From: UBA10324 sp038326325
GTDB lineage: Bacteria; Bacteroidota; Bacteroidia; Chitinophagales; UBA10324
NCBI GenBank assembly: GCA_038326325.1
Contig: JBBQJW010000005.1
Coordinates: 62,001-126,000 of the forward strand
Reading direction: 5' to 3'
Length of the DNA: 64,000 nucleotides
Shown: piece after piece, positions 8,267 to 18,077 of the stretch
Layout of the letters: the number at the start of each line of letters is the position of its first letter
Position numbering within the stretch: position 1 is the first letter of the stretch
Translations under genes and position numbers: made by a program
Notes under the pieces: generated by a model
What the model was told of the DNA's origin: nothing
The model's input: the letters and a program-made list of their open reading frames with translations, nothing else
Database searches by the model: none

Positions 8267-11200
8267 TCACTCAGTTTTCACGAGTTTAATATTTTGTATC
8301 AGTTCATTTCCCTTCCATAAACGGGCCACATAAAATCCGGAAGGTAAATTTTTACCTAATTGAATAGAAGAAGAAGCATCCAGTATTTTTAATTCAACAA
8401 TTCTTCCTGTAATATCAATTACTTCAACTCTGTCAGATTTAATGTTGTTAAGCTGAAGTGTAACAGTATTTGTAAATGGGTTCGGATAAGCATGAATGGT
8501 CGATGTCGGAATATTTTCTTCTTCGCGACAGGTTAAAGTTGTCATTGCTTTATTTGCCGAAGTTTTAGAACAGCCCGTTGAAGTTTTTGTAACAACTACT
8601 TTATAATTTCCGGCAGCAGTTACCACCAAAACCTGATTCGTAGCGCCAGAAATATTTACATTACTATTTTTCCACTGATAGGTCACCCCTGTTCCACTGC
8701 TTGCAGTAAGTGTAACGGTTGTGCTTGAACAAAAAGGATTTGCACCAGTAAGCGTAATTATTGCAGTTGGAATTGCAAGTCGTGTAACACTTATTGCATT
8801 TGAAGTTGCGGTACCACACGAATTAGAAGAGAAGCAGGTATATGAACCTGTAACAGTTGCGGTATAAGTACTGTTTGTTGCACCTGTAATGTTTGCAGTT
8901 CCCTTTTTCCATTGATAAGTTAATCCGGAACTTGAATTAGTTAACACAACATTTAATCCCGCACAGAAAGTTGTAGGGCCGCCGGCTGTTATTGCTGAAG
9001 TGGGTATCGGATTTATAATTGCCTGAACAACGGTTCGGGTGCTGATACATCCTGGCTCCTGAATTTTCCAGTTATAGAAATAATAATAATATCCGGCTGT
9101 TCCCGAATTGGAGCTGGTGATAGAAACTGAAGAGCCAATGTTATAAGGATAAACTGCGCCTGATTGATTGCGATATAAATTCGAAGTTCCCCCAATTGCC
9201 AACGCCATATCATTTGCAACAGGAAGAGAAAAATTAAGTGTAACAGTATTTTGTCCATCAGCAAGATTTGCAACTAATGATTGCAAAACAGTTCCTGAAG
9301 AATTTCTTAATTGAATGGTTCTGTTGCCTGCGCCTGAAGCATAAACCACTGTAGAAACTAAAGTACATGCCTGAGTACAATTAAAAATAAGGTAGCGGTC
9401 GGTGCTGTTTGAAAAGTATCCTCCCGTTCCAACAGTATTGTTTGGAATTCCACCGAACGCAGGAGCAGGAATTGTATTCGATTCAACATAATAAGTAGCC
9501 GTTGAAGTAAGTGACGGAGTAGTATAAGTTGTTCCCGAATTGAAGGGTATTCCTCCTGATGAAACAGTAAACCAGTTTAGTGTTCCGTTGCCACTCGCAT
9601 TGAGTGTAACAGTTCCGGCTCCGCATCGTGAAACACTTGGAGCTATAGGCGCTGTTGATGGTTGAAGTGTAATAAAGTTGTTTGAGGTTTTTGTGTTTGT
9701 GCCACAGGTCCCACCGTTATTAATAAGTGTAACAGTATAGTTTCCGAATGAAGTATAAATATGAGATGGATTTGTTGCCGAGCTTGTTCCGCCATCACCA
9801 AAAGTCCACGAATAACTACCACCACCTGTTGAAGTATTTGTAAACTGTACAGTGAAAGGAAGTGTACAGGAAGAAGATGCGCCCGCAGTAAAATTTGCGA
9901 CAACGGGAGTTGAAACAAATGCAGCACCGACACCAACGGCATACCATGCATTCGTAACCTGAATTACTTCGTCTGAACATGCACCGTACAAATCAATTGC
10001 AGATTGAATTGCTCCGGTTCTCGCATCAGAATATGTCGCAGTATTAGTAAGATAAACTGAATTCATTCTATAAGTAATTGCAGCAGCTTTTGAAATTGTT
10101 ATACCTGTAACAGAAAAAGAATTTCCATTGTCGTTTGTTCCACTTGCACCGATTGAAACCAAGTAGAACCAGTAATTTAAAACACCACTGTTTGTATGAA
10201 CACCACCGTTGTCCGACGAGCCACTGTACCAGTTTGTTCCAAGATATGTATCGGGTTGACCGTATGCATTCGGATTGCTCATGCTTCTGAAAGTTGCTCC
10301 AATTTCATTTCCGATTAACCAGTTAGCCGTTGTTGGTTTTGCATAAAACTCAATAGCTGTTCCCATGCAATCACTGAAACCTTCATTCAATGCACCACTT
10401 TCACCCTGATAATCGAGGTTAGAAGTAAATTGTGTTACACCGTGCGAAATTTCGTGCCCTGTAATATCAACTGTTGTTAATGGATTTATTGTGCTGCTTC
10501 CATCTCCGTATGTCATTACACTTCCATCCCAAAACGCATTTACATTATTCCCGTAACCCATTGCAACAAGATTCGCATGAACATAACTTTTCAGTTTCAA
10601 ACCAACCCCATCCACACTGTTTCTTCCATAAGTAAGAAAATAATAATCGTAAGTTTTTTCTGTTGCCCAATGACCATCCGTTGCATATTGATCTTTCGCT
10701 GCATTCACATTATTCCAGGTATTATCGGCATCAGTAAAATCAGTTGCGGTTCCGTAGTTGGTTCCGTTATTCATGTTATAGGTTTCAACTCCGTTTCCTC
10801 TTCCTGTTTCGCGAAGTCTGTAAGTTGAACCTGTGTTATCAGTCGTGATTGTTTGTGTTCCACTGTAAGCAGTAATTGCAGTTCCTGTTGAGTTCACTTC
10901 TTCGATGCGGTTGTGAGAGGAAATAATTTTTCCTGTTTCCATATCCACAAAAATATATTCTCTCTTTAGAGGATTATGAATGTAAATATCGAAGCGATAA
11001 CATTTATGAAACTGATTTAAAGAATGATTCTCACCAACCCAGAAAAATTCAGGTGATGAAAGATTATTTGCAGCAAAATTTTCATTTATGTTGTTGCCCG
11101 AAACAAATTGCAAAGCATTTTTATAAGCAACTTCTGCAGCAATTTTTCCAGAAGCATTTCCTGAAATGTTTGAAACCAAAACCCCATTCATGCTTTGAAT

Positions 11201-11506
11201 TTTTCCATTCATTGTATGAACAATCCACATGGTTCCGTCAATGGCATTTCCTTTATAAGTTTCCTGATAACGGAAGTGTAACATTCCGAGCAAATCATTT
11301 TCTTTATTCAATAGAACAAGTGAATAATTTTCATTCAGCCCTGATTCTTTCAGAATTGAAAATAATTGTTCAACTGAAGGTTGTTCGTTCTGATTGAATG
11401 AAATCAATTGCGATTTACCATCGAAGCGAATGGGTTCGGCACTGAATGAACTAAAAATGTTTAACAGAACTAAAAGAAAAAGCGAAGAGACAAGATTTGA
11501 TTTCAT
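8267..11506 (-). CDS. Secreted M4 (thermolysin-type) metallopeptidase with T9SS type A tail
   Basis: This is an extracellular zinc endopeptidase of 1079 residues. It has a signal peptide (~1-22), then an FTP/PepSY-type propeptide (~30-205), then the M4 catalytic domain (~210-535). The zinc motif HEISH is at 351-355 and the third ligand is Glu375 in NEGFSD. A downstream VHTNSGVLNYWFY segment carries the active-site His region. A PKD domain follows (~540-620: TFGDGGTSSATNPSHIYTSFGNYTVTL), then Ig-like and other beta modules. The type A sorting tail ends the protein (HAYPNPFTN, GFYVARLW, IKLVKTE). All catalytic residues are visible, so the enzyme should be active. The gene is monocistronic, with its own terminator and a divergent neighbour at 11744. 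Confidence 0.93.
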   Translation of the reverse strand: MKSNLVSSLFLLVLLNIFSSFSAEPIRFDGKSQLISFNQNEQPSVEQLFSILKESGLNENYSLVLLNKENDLLGMLHFRYQETYKGNAIDGTMWIVHTMNGKIQSMNGVLVSNISGNASGKIAAEVAYKNALQFVSGNNINENFAANNLSSPEFFWVGENHSLNQFHKCYRFDIYIHNPLKREYIFVDMETGKIISSHNRIEEVNSTGTAITAYSGTQTITTDNTGSTYRLRETGRGNGVETYNMNNGTNYGTATDFTDADNTWNNVNAAKDQYATDGHWATEKTYDYYFLTYGRNSVDGVGLKLKSYVHANLVAMGYGNNVNAFWDGSVMTYGDGSSTINPLTTVDITGHEISHGVTQFTSNLDYQGESGALNEGFSDCMGTAIEFYAKPTTANWLIGNEIGATFRSMSNPNAYGQPDTYLGTNWYSGSSDNGGVHTNSGVLNYWFYLVSIGASGTNDNGNSFSVTGITISKAAAITYRMNSVYLTNTATYSDARTGAIQSAIDLYGACSDEVIQVTNAWYAVGVGAAFVSTPVVANFTAGASSSCTLPFTVQFTNTSTGGGSYSWTFGDGGTSSATNPSHIYTSFGNYTVTLINNGGTCGTNTKTSNNFITLQPSTAPIAPSVSRCGAGTVTLNASGNGTLNWFTVSSGGIPFNSGTTYTTPSLTSTATYYVESNTIPAPAFGGIPNNTVGTGGYFSNSTDRYLIFNCTQACTLVSTVVYASGAGNRTIQLRNSSGTVLQSLVANLADGQNTVTLNFSLPVANDMALAIGGTSNLYRNQSGAVYPYNIGSSVSITSSNSGTAGYYYYFYNWKIQEPGCISTRTVVQAIINPIPTSAITAGGPTTFCAGLNVVLTNSSSGLTYQWKKGTANITGATNSTYTATVTGSYTCFSSNSCGTATSNAISVTRLAIPTAIITLTGANPFCSSTTVTLTASSGTGVTYQWKNSNVNISGATNQVLVVTAAGNYKVVVTKTSTGCSKTSANKAMTTLTCREEENIPTSTIHAYPNPFTNTVTLQLNNIKSDRVEVIDITGRIVELKILDASSSIQLGKNLPSGFYVARLWKGNELIQNIKLVKTE

Positions 11507-11662
11507 ATTGACGGGTTTTATTTTTTTGGAGGGGCTAATATATGTGTAATCAGTATTGAATTTTCAACGCATAAATTACTACAGATCCAATTTTACGAGG
11601 GGTGCTAATTTGCGCTCTGCAATAAATATTGAAATAATAAAATCTTCGATATAAAAGAAGTT

Positions 11663-11670
11663 TATCTTTG
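11663..11670 (+). promoter_or_regulatory. Possible Bacteroidota -7 element (TATCTTTG)
   Basis: The sequence fits TAnnTTTG and lies about 75 nt before the DUF6089 start. No TTG is found at the expected 19-nt spacing, so this rests on the -7 element alone. Confidence 0.35.
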
Positions 11671-11743
11671 TTGCGAACCTCTTCATAAAATAAGCGTAAA
11701 CAATTTCCGTTATAGAACACTTCTACAATAAAATTTAATTTTT

Positions 11744-12583
11744 TTGCTTTCACGGTTGTTTATAAAGACAATTTTAGGGTTATGCCTTTTGCCTGCATTA
11801 TCATTTGCACAGCGCAATGAGTTTGGCGCATACATAGGCGGTAGCACTTACTTCGGCGACCTTAATACAAATACAAGTTTCCGTTACACTGAACCAGCCG
11901 CAGGGCTTTACACCCGATATAATTTTGATTCGCGCATCTCAGCAAAGCTTTCTTTTACTTATGGTGGTGTTAAAGGAATGGACTCTGCTTCCAATTTTTA
12001 TTTCGAACAAAGAAGAAATTTAAGTTTCTATTCTTCGATTTGGGAAACTGAAATTCAGGGCGAATTTAATTTCATGAGTTACTCGTCGCGCAATCCAAAA
12101 ATGAGATACTCGCCTTATTTTTTATTGGGCTTTGGCGTGGTTGGTTTTAATCCGAAAACAAAATATGGTGATGTAGTTTTTGAATTGAAGCCCATCGGAA
12201 CTGAAGGACAAGGTTATCCTGAATACAGCGCAAAAACTCCTTACAAGCTAATAAAACCTTTTTGGGTCGTTGGTGGGGGATTCAAATTCAAAGTTTCTAA
12301 AGCAATAAGTATTTTCGGAGAAGGTGCTGTGCGAAAAACTTACACGGATTACTTTGATGATGTGTCAACACAATATCCTGATAAATTGATTCTGCAGAAT
12401 GAAGCAGGACCACTCGCTGTAAATCTTTCCGACCGCTCATTGGAATTAAAAGGTCAACCGGTTGGCTCAACTAATAAATACAGAGGCGACCCTAAAAAAG
12501 ATGATTATTTTTTCTTCGGAATCGGCTTCTCATATACTATTAATTCTTACAAGTGTCCTTTTCTATATAAGGAAGATTATTAG
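11744..12583 (+). CDS. DUF6089-family outer-membrane beta-barrel protein
   Basis: The 279-residue protein starts with a short signal peptide (ILGLCLLPALSFAQ) followed by RNEFGAYIGGSTYFGDLN. This is the typical opening of the DUF6089 family, small beta-barrel proteins that usually sit beside uppS/bamA in Bacteroidota. Alternating hydrophobic beta strands (RISAKLSFTYGG, SPYFLLGFGVVGFNP, FWVVGGGFKFKVS) and an end of the type FFGIGFSYTI support an outer-membrane barrel. The start is uncertain: TTG codons at 11744 or 11756 both leave a good signal peptide, and no ATG is available. Its molecular function is unknown. The position near bamA suggests an envelope-assembly link, interrupted here by the oppositely oriented 12587-14008 gene. 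Confidence 0.8.
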   Translation: MLSRLFIKTILGLCLLPALSFAQRNEFGAYIGGSTYFGDLNTNTSFRYTEPAAGLYTRYNFDSRISAKLSFTYGGVKGMDSASNFYFEQRRNLSFYSSIWETEIQGEFNFMSYSSRNPKMRYSPYFLLGFGVVGFNPKTKYGDVVFELKPIGTEGQGYPEYSAKTPYKLIKPFWVVGGGFKFKVSKAISIFGEGAVRKTYTDYFDDVSTQYPDKLILQNEAGPLAVNLSDRSLELKGQPVGSTNKYRGDPKKDDYFFFGIGFSYTINSYKCPFLYKEDY

Positions 12584-12586
12584 AAA

Positions 12587-14008
12587 TTATTTCAACTGAT
12601 ACACTTCGTAGTATTCAGTTTTCATTTCAAGTTTATTGTAATTTGGTAAATCAATCGCTTCTTCTTTTTTCGGCAAGAGAAAATAATGATGGCCACTTGT
12701 TCCTTTGATTAGTTCAATGTTGAAATACCTTCTGAAATAAGTATGCGCAGTCCAATTGTCCCACCCATTCTTGCTTACATCAAGCACAGTTTCGTTTTTG
12801 AATTTATTTCCAATAATAAAAACATCGGAGAGTAATTTTTTGTCGCGTGTGATTTTTCCTGCGAATAAATATGTTGTGATTATTCCTGAAAGAATTAGAA
12901 TTGAAAGTGTGACACTCAATCCTTTTATAAATTGAATTTTGTTTTGAAAGAAAATCGAAAGTTGTTGAAAGTATTTTTCTGTTACAACTGAAAGCCCTAA
13001 AATGAAAAAGGGCATTGAAGTGGTGAGATAAAAGAATCGCTGCTCGAAAGAAATCATCAACGGAAGCGAAGCAGATAAACCAACCAGCAAAAAGAAAATC
13101 AGAAATCGCCTTTGTTCAGAAGTGGGTTCAATTTTCAGACTCTGTTTTTTTCTGACGAAGAACAGTATGAATAAACAAATAAAAACCGGGGGCAATAATT
13201 CAATAAGCAATTGCAAAAACAAATAAAGCCGGTTACTTGTATTTGAGTGCGGTGTATTCGGGAAGCCGGGAAAGCGACTATCGAAATACGCTTTATAACT
13301 TTCAGATATTTCAGGGGATTGAAAGAGTGAAAAATAAATCACTGCGATTCCTGCAATCAGAAAAAAAGTAAGTGTAACAGATTTTCTTATTGAGGAATTT
13401 CTGAAAGCAATCCAATAACAAAACGGAACTGCAATCGGAAATAATCCTTGAATTCCTTTTGACAATGAAGCGAGAAACAAAAACAACAGCGCAAGTATTG
13501 AATTCAAAAGCCAGCTTTTATTTGTCAATACTTTGAATAAAAAATATACAGAACACAAATCGAAAAACTGAAGTGTGTTTTCAATCACATTATTAATAAC
13601 AGAGAACCGAACAGCATAAATACTCAGCCAAAGCAACAACGGAAGCCACGCAGTTTTTGTTTCGTGATTTAATTCTTTCCAGAACTTTATAATTAAAAAC
13701 CCGCTACATAAAATAAGTACAAATGAATAAACACGCTCAGCATAAATGGAGTCGCCAATCAATTGAAAGAAAAAGGATTGCAGCCAGAAAACCAACGGCG
13801 GTTGTTCATAAAAAAAAACTCCTGTAGGTTGATGACTGTAAATATTCCACCAACTCCCCTGACCAAGATAAAAATTTCGGGCAATGGAAGCATATAGCAT
13901 TCCATCAGTGAACATACCCAATTGAAATAATGGAAACACAACCAACCATATAAATGCCACGACCACTATTAGCCACATCATTGCATTAAATGAATAGTTG
14001 AATTTCAT
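12587..14008 (-). CDS. GT39/ArnT-like integral membrane glycosyltransferase
   Basis: The 473-residue polytopic membrane protein has an N-terminal TM helix, then a loop with DGMLYASIARNFYLGQG and FYEQPPLVFWLQS. The acidic residue and the HxPxG/EQPPL-type loop are characteristic of lipid-phosphate-sugar-dependent glycosyltransferases of the PMT/ArnT fold. About ten further hydrophobic segments follow, then a soluble C-terminal tail from ~400. It would transfer a sugar from a polyprenyl-phosphate donor on the periplasmic face, to lipid A or protein. The acceptor cannot be told. It is convergent with the DUF6089 gene (3-nt gap) and divergent from uppS, whose promoter must overlap its start. It carries two TGTTACA copies (12980, 13373). 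Confidence 0.75.
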   Translation of the reverse strand: MKFNYSFNAMMWLIVVVAFIWLVVFPLFQLGMFTDGMLYASIARNFYLGQGSWWNIYSHQPTGVFFYEQPPLVFWLQSFFFQLIGDSIYAERVYSFVLILCSGFLIIKFWKELNHETKTAWLPLLLWLSIYAVRFSVINNVIENTLQFFDLCSVYFLFKVLTNKSWLLNSILALLFLFLASLSKGIQGLFPIAVPFCYWIAFRNSSIRKSVTLTFFLIAGIAVIYFSLFQSPEISESYKAYFDSRFPGFPNTPHSNTSNRLYLFLQLLIELLPPVFICLFILFFVRKKQSLKIEPTSEQRRFLIFFLLVGLSASLPLMISFEQRFFYLTTSMPFFILGLSVVTEKYFQQLSIFFQNKIQFIKGLSVTLSILILSGIITTYLFAGKITRDKKLLSDVFIIGNKFKNETVLDVSKNGWDNWTAHTYFRRYFNIELIKGTSGHHYFLLPKKEEAIDLPNYNKLEMKTEYYEVYQLK

Positions 14009-14115
14009 TGGCGCAATTTAGCCAAGGAGTTGACACAGTAAATATAGTACAGAGTATCACTGAGCTGTTTCTTATTCTTAACTCCGCAATCTCATTGGTT
14101 TTAACATATCAAATA

Positions 14116-14904
14116 ATGGAATCGGAAAGCTATCTTGCGCCGCTTTTTAACACCCCCTTGAGCTTAAAAGAACAAATAGATACCGCACGAATTCCTAAAC
14201 ACATTGCTGTCATAATGGATGGCAATGGTCGATGGGCGCGTCAGCAGGGCGAGAAGCGAGTGTTCGGTCATCATCATGGTGTGCGTGCAGTGCGTGAAAC
14301 AACCGAAGGATGCGCCGAGTTAGGAGTGGGCTACTTAACACTCTATGCTTTCAGCACTGAAAATTGGAATCGACCAAAGGACGAAGTGGATGCCTTGATG
14401 GAATTGTTAGTGCAAACCATCAGCGCCGAAATAAAAACCCTGATGGATAACAACATCAGTTTAAAAGCCATTGGCGATTTAAATTCTTTGCCTGCTAAAT
14501 GTCTCAATCAATTAAACGAGGCAATCGAAACTACTTCGGCAAATACCGGAATGAGTTTGGTACTTGCACTCAGTTACAGCTCGCGTTGGGAAATAATTAA
14601 AGCAGTAAAAGAAATTGCACAGGAGGTGAAGGACGGAAAAATTTCTCCCGACGAAATAAACGAACAAATCATCAGCGGTCATTTGTGCACGAGCGATTAT
14701 CCCGACCCTGAGTTAATGATTCGTACAAGCGGCGAAATGCGCATCAGTAACTTTTTACTGTGGCAACTCGCTTATACTGAACTGTACATAACGCCTGTTC
14801 TTTGGCCCGACTTCGGTCGCGAAGAATTGTACAAAGCAATTCTCGATTTTCAGAAAAGAGAGCGACGCTTCGGTATGACAAGTGAGCAAGTTTCTGTGAA
14901 ATGA
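14116..14904 (+). CDS. uppS: Undecaprenyl diphosphate synthase
   Basis: This cis-prenyltransferase elongates farnesyl diphosphate with isopentenyl diphosphate to make the C55 lipid carrier for peptidoglycan and glycans. The ATG at 14116 gives 262 residues, close to the family length. The frame stays open upstream to a TTG at 14008, but that extension is not family-like. The signature HIAVIMDGNGRWA carries the catalytic Asp35. The GHHHGVRAVRE, FSTENWNRP and PDPELMIRTSGE...ISNFLLWQ...TELYI motifs follow. Its stop overlaps the bamA start by 4 nt (ATGA), so the two are translationally coupled. This is the first gene of the uppS-bamA-skp-skp-murI cluster. Confidence 0.96.
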   Translation: MESESYLAPLFNTPLSLKEQIDTARIPKHIAVIMDGNGRWARQQGEKRVFGHHHGVRAVRETTEGCAELGVGYLTLYAFSTENWNRPKDEVDALMELLVQTISAEIKTLMDNNISLKAIGDLNSLPAKCLNQLNEAIETTSANTGMSLVLALSYSSRWEIIKAVKEIAQEVKDGKISPDEINEQIISGHLCTSDYPDPELMIRTSGEMRISNFLLWQLAYTELYITPVLWPDFGREELYKAILDFQKRERRFGMTSEQVSVK

Positions 14905-17450
14905 AAAGTGAAAAACGAAAAGTGAAAAATTATAAATCCCAAATTCTGTCATTGAAAAATTTTCTATTAAGTATTATCCTCTCTCTTCTTGCTTTCAATT
15001 CATTTGCACAAATTGCAGATACAGCTTCTGTTGATTATTCAAAGCCCGCTGATTACACACTTGCAGGTGTAACAGTTGAAGGAATTCAGTATCTCGACAA
15101 AGACATTCTCATCACCATTGCCGATTTGAAAGTGGGAACAGTGATTACAGTTCCCGGCAATGAAATTTCGAAAGCCATTCAAAATTTATGGAAACAAGGA
15201 TTGTTTGCCAATGTACAAATTGTGGTTTCGAAAATTGAGGGCGATAAAATTTATCTCACTTATGTGTTACAGGAAAAACCTCGCCTTACTGCTTTCACTT
15301 TTAAAGGAATAAGAAAAGGAGAGCAGGATGATTTGCGCGATAAACTTTCACTCGTAAAGGGAAAGGCAGTTACAGAGAATTTAATCATAAGTTCAAGAAA
15401 TATCATTCACGATTTTTATCTCGATAAAGGTTTTCTGAATGCGAAAGTGGATATTGTAACAGTTAATGACACTGCCACAAAAAATAGTGTGTTGATGTAC
15501 ATCAATATTGATAAAGGAAACAAAGTAAAAATCGACAATATTGTTTTTGAAGGAAACGCGAATGTGAAAGCCGGTCGCTTGCATCGCGCAATGAAAAACA
15601 CAAAACAAAATCCGTGGTACAGCATTTTCTCAGTCAGCAAATTCGATAAGAAAGATTATGCTGACGACAAAAACAAATTGGTTGGAGTTTATAACACCAA
15701 AGGTTTTCGCGATGCGAAAGTGGTTTCTGATACAGTAGTGACAAACGAAAAAGGAAATCTCGACATCACCATAAAAATTGATGAGGGCAATAAATATTAT
15801 TTCCGACACATCACATTTAGTGGCAACAGCAAGTATTCAAGCGGAAAACTCGATACCATTTTAAGTATCAAGCCCGGGGAAATTTATAACGAAGAATTTC
15901 TTAACAAAAGATTATTCGCTGATCCAAATGGAAGTGATATTTCTTCATTGTATATGGATGATGGATACTTGTTTTTCTCTGCAACACCTGTTGAAGTAAA
16001 TGTGGTGAATGATTCTGTTGATTTGGAAATTAGAATTTACGAAGGGCCTCAGGCAACCATTAACAATATTAATATCACAGGCAATACAAAAACCAGTGAG
16101 CGCGTTATTCGCCGCGTGATAAGAACATTGCCAGGAAATAAATTTTCTCGCGCTGATGTCATTCGTACCCAAAGGGAAATTGCAACACTTGGTGTTTTCA
16201 ATCCGGAGGCAATAAAAATTACCCCTGAACCTCATCCTGAAAATGGAACAGTAGATATTAATTATCAGGTTGAAGAAAAACCAAGTGACCAATTTGAATT
16301 GAGTGCAGGTTATGGCGGTTCCACAGGAATTGTTGGTGCGCTCGGTGTATCATTCAATAATTTTTCGTTGCGAAATATGTTTGCAAAAGGCGGTTGGGAT
16401 CCTATTCCTTCCGGTGATTTGCAACGACTTTCTATGCGTGTGAACTCAAGCGGAAGAGCGTATCAGTCTTACAATCTTTCATTCACCGAACCTTATCTCG
16501 GTGGACACAAACCAAATTCATTTTCTGTTGGCGGTGTTCACACCCGTTACACTAACTATCTAAAAAGAGATGATCCGAAATATGGTTCTCTCGTTACGAA
16601 TGGAGGAACTGTTGGTTATGGTGTTCAGTTAAAATGGCCGGATGATTATTTCACATTAATTTCTTCGCTCGATTATCAGAATTATAAAGTTAATAATTAT
16701 GCAACATCCTATTTCAGTGGTGTAACAGTTGGAAGTTTTAACAATCTTGGTTTGTCAGAATCTATTTCAAGAAATTCAGTTGACAATCCGCAGTTTCCAA
16801 TGCACGGCTCTAATTTTTCATTGACCATGAAAATTACTCCGCCTTATTCTGCTTTCAATCAGAAAAAATTCGATGATCCGAATTTAGATTATCAGACAAA
16901 ATTCAAGTGGATTGAATATCACAAATATCGTTTCAATGCAGAATGGTACTCAAATCCGTTCGGAAAATTTGTAATTAAAACTTCAGCCAAGTTTGGATTC
17001 ATGGGCTACTATAATAAAAATATTGGATTGAGTTCTTTTGAAACCTATTCGTTCGGTGGCGATTTTACTGCTAACTACAATCCGATTCTCGGTCAGGAAT
17101 CAATCACACTTCGCGGTTACGATCAGCGACCGCAAGATCAGACTTCAACCATTTTTAATAAATACACAATTGAACTTCGATATCCATTCAGTACTAATCC
17201 ATCAACATTTGTTTATGGATTGGTTTTCGTTGAAGGAGGAAATGCGTGGACACAATTTAAAAACTTCGATCCGTTCGCTATTAACCGTAGCGCTGGAGTG
17301 GGATTAAGAGTATTTCTTCCTGCTTTTGGGTTGCTTGGTTTTGATTATGGCCTGGGCTTTGACAAGAATGTATCGAAACCAAAAAATGTCGGAGAGTTTT
17401 TCAGTAACTATGGAAAGTTTAACATCATACTTGGATTTGAACCTGAATAA
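14901..17450 (+). CDS. bamA: Outer membrane protein assembly factor BamA
   Basis: This is the core subunit of the beta-barrel assembly machine, which inserts barrel proteins into the outer membrane. The 849 residues carry an N-terminal signal segment (~20-37, ending FNSFAQ). POTRA repeats follow (~55-440), with recurring patterns such as VEGIQYLDKDIL, NIVFEGNANVKAGRL, HITFSGNSKYSSGKL and NINITGNTKTSERVI. The C-terminal barrel (~450-849) contains ITLRGYDQRPQDQ at the family VRGF/Y position and ends in an aromatic-terminated strand. ATG overlaps the uppS stop. It is adjacent to two periplasmic chaperone genes that feed it substrates. One TGTTACA copy here (15265) is read in the Val-Leu-Gln frame, not Val-Thr. 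Confidence 0.95.
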   Translation: MKSEKRKVKNYKSQILSLKNFLLSIILSLLAFNSFAQIADTASVDYSKPADYTLAGVTVEGIQYLDKDILITIADLKVGTVITVPGNEISKAIQNLWKQGLFANVQIVVSKIEGDKIYLTYVLQEKPRLTAFTFKGIRKGEQDDLRDKLSLVKGKAVTENLIISSRNIIHDFYLDKGFLNAKVDIVTVNDTATKNSVLMYINIDKGNKVKIDNIVFEGNANVKAGRLHRAMKNTKQNPWYSIFSVSKFDKKDYADDKNKLVGVYNTKGFRDAKVVSDTVVTNEKGNLDITIKIDEGNKYYFRHITFSGNSKYSSGKLDTILSIKPGEIYNEEFLNKRLFADPNGSDISSLYMDDGYLFFSATPVEVNVVNDSVDLEIRIYEGPQATINNINITGNTKTSERVIRRVIRTLPGNKFSRADVIRTQREIATLGVFNPEAIKITPEPHPENGTVDINYQVEEKPSDQFELSAGYGGSTGIVGALGVSFNNFSLRNMFAKGGWDPIPSGDLQRLSMRVNSSGRAYQSYNLSFTEPYLGGHKPNSFSVGGVHTRYTNYLKRDDPKYGSLVTNGGTVGYGVQLKWPDDYFTLISSLDYQNYKVNNYATSYFSGVTVGSFNNLGLSESISRNSVDNPQFPMHGSNFSLTMKITPPYSAFNQKKFDDPNLDYQTKFKWIEYHKYRFNAEWYSNPFGKFVIKTSAKFGFMGYYNKNIGLSSFETYSFGGDFTANYNPILGQESITLRGYDQRPQDQTSTIFNKYTIELRYPFSTNPSTFVYGLVFVEGGNAWTQFKNFDPFAINRSAGVGLRVFLPAFGLLGFDYGLGFDKNVSKPKNVGEFFSNYGKFNIILGFEPE

Positions 17451-17478
17451 AATTTCTTTTACACAAAAATTTACAATT

Positions 17479-18042
17479 ATGAAAACGATGAGTAAAAAAT
17501 TATTTCTCTTGTTCGCAATCGTGCTTACGGCCGGAATAGCTTCTGCACAACGATTTGCCTATGTTGATTCAGATTACATTTTAAATAATGTTCCTGAATA
17601 TACTGATGCGCAAAAAAAATTAGACGACATCTCAAAAGGTTGGCAGAAGGAAGTGGAAGATAAGTACAAAGAGATTGATGGTTTGTATAAGGACTATCAG
17701 GCAAATCAGGTTTTGTTAACTGAAGATATGCGCAAGACCAAGCAGAAAGAAATTGAAGACAAGGAAAAAGCAGTGAAGGATTTACAGAAAAAACATTTTG
17801 GTTCTGATGGAGATTTATTTCAAAAGCGTCAGGAATTAATCAAACCAATTCAGGATAAAGTTTATGATGCGGTTTCAAAAATTTCTACACAATTGGGTTA
17901 CGATATGATATTCGATAAGAATGGTGGAACTACTGTAATGTATTCTAATTCAAAGCTCGATGTAAGCGATAAAGTGCTTGCGCAAATGGGTTACACTCCT
18001 AAGACAAACACCAATACAAATCAAACTCCTCAGAATAAATAA
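17479..18042 (+). CDS. OmpH/Skp-family periplasmic chaperone, first copy
   Basis: The 187-residue protein has a signal peptide (ending TAGIASAQ) followed by RFAYVDSDYILNNVPEY. That is the typical OmpH opening strand. A long charged helical region (~45-125) forms the tentacles that hold unfolded outer-membrane proteins. The C-terminal strand region contains LGYDMIFDKNGGTTVMYS. A polar Asn/Thr tail ends it. The ATG at 17479 is chosen because the longer frame overlaps the bamA 3' end and lacks a signal peptide in the right place. The gene begins 28 nt after bamA, consistent with co-transcription and delivery of clients to BamA. Confidence 0.92.
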   Translation: MKTMSKKLFLLFAIVLTAGIASAQRFAYVDSDYILNNVPEYTDAQKKLDDISKGWQKEVEDKYKEIDGLYKDYQANQVLLTEDMRKTKQKEIEDKEKAVKDLQKKHFGSDGDLFQKRQELIKPIQDKVYDAVSKISTQLGYDMIFDKNGGTTVMYSNSKLDVSDKVLAQMGYTPKTNTNTNQTPQNK

Positions 18043-18077
18043 TCCGATTATTTTTGCCCACCATTTTAAAAAACAAC

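Noticed and set aside
11550..11753. 67-codon minus-strand frame before the DUF6089 gene
   Set aside because: It has no recognisable domain and lies across the divergent promoter region; treated as chance.
14008..14115. Earlier TTG start for uppS
   Set aside because: The added 36 residues are not family-like, and the region must hold the divergent promoters.
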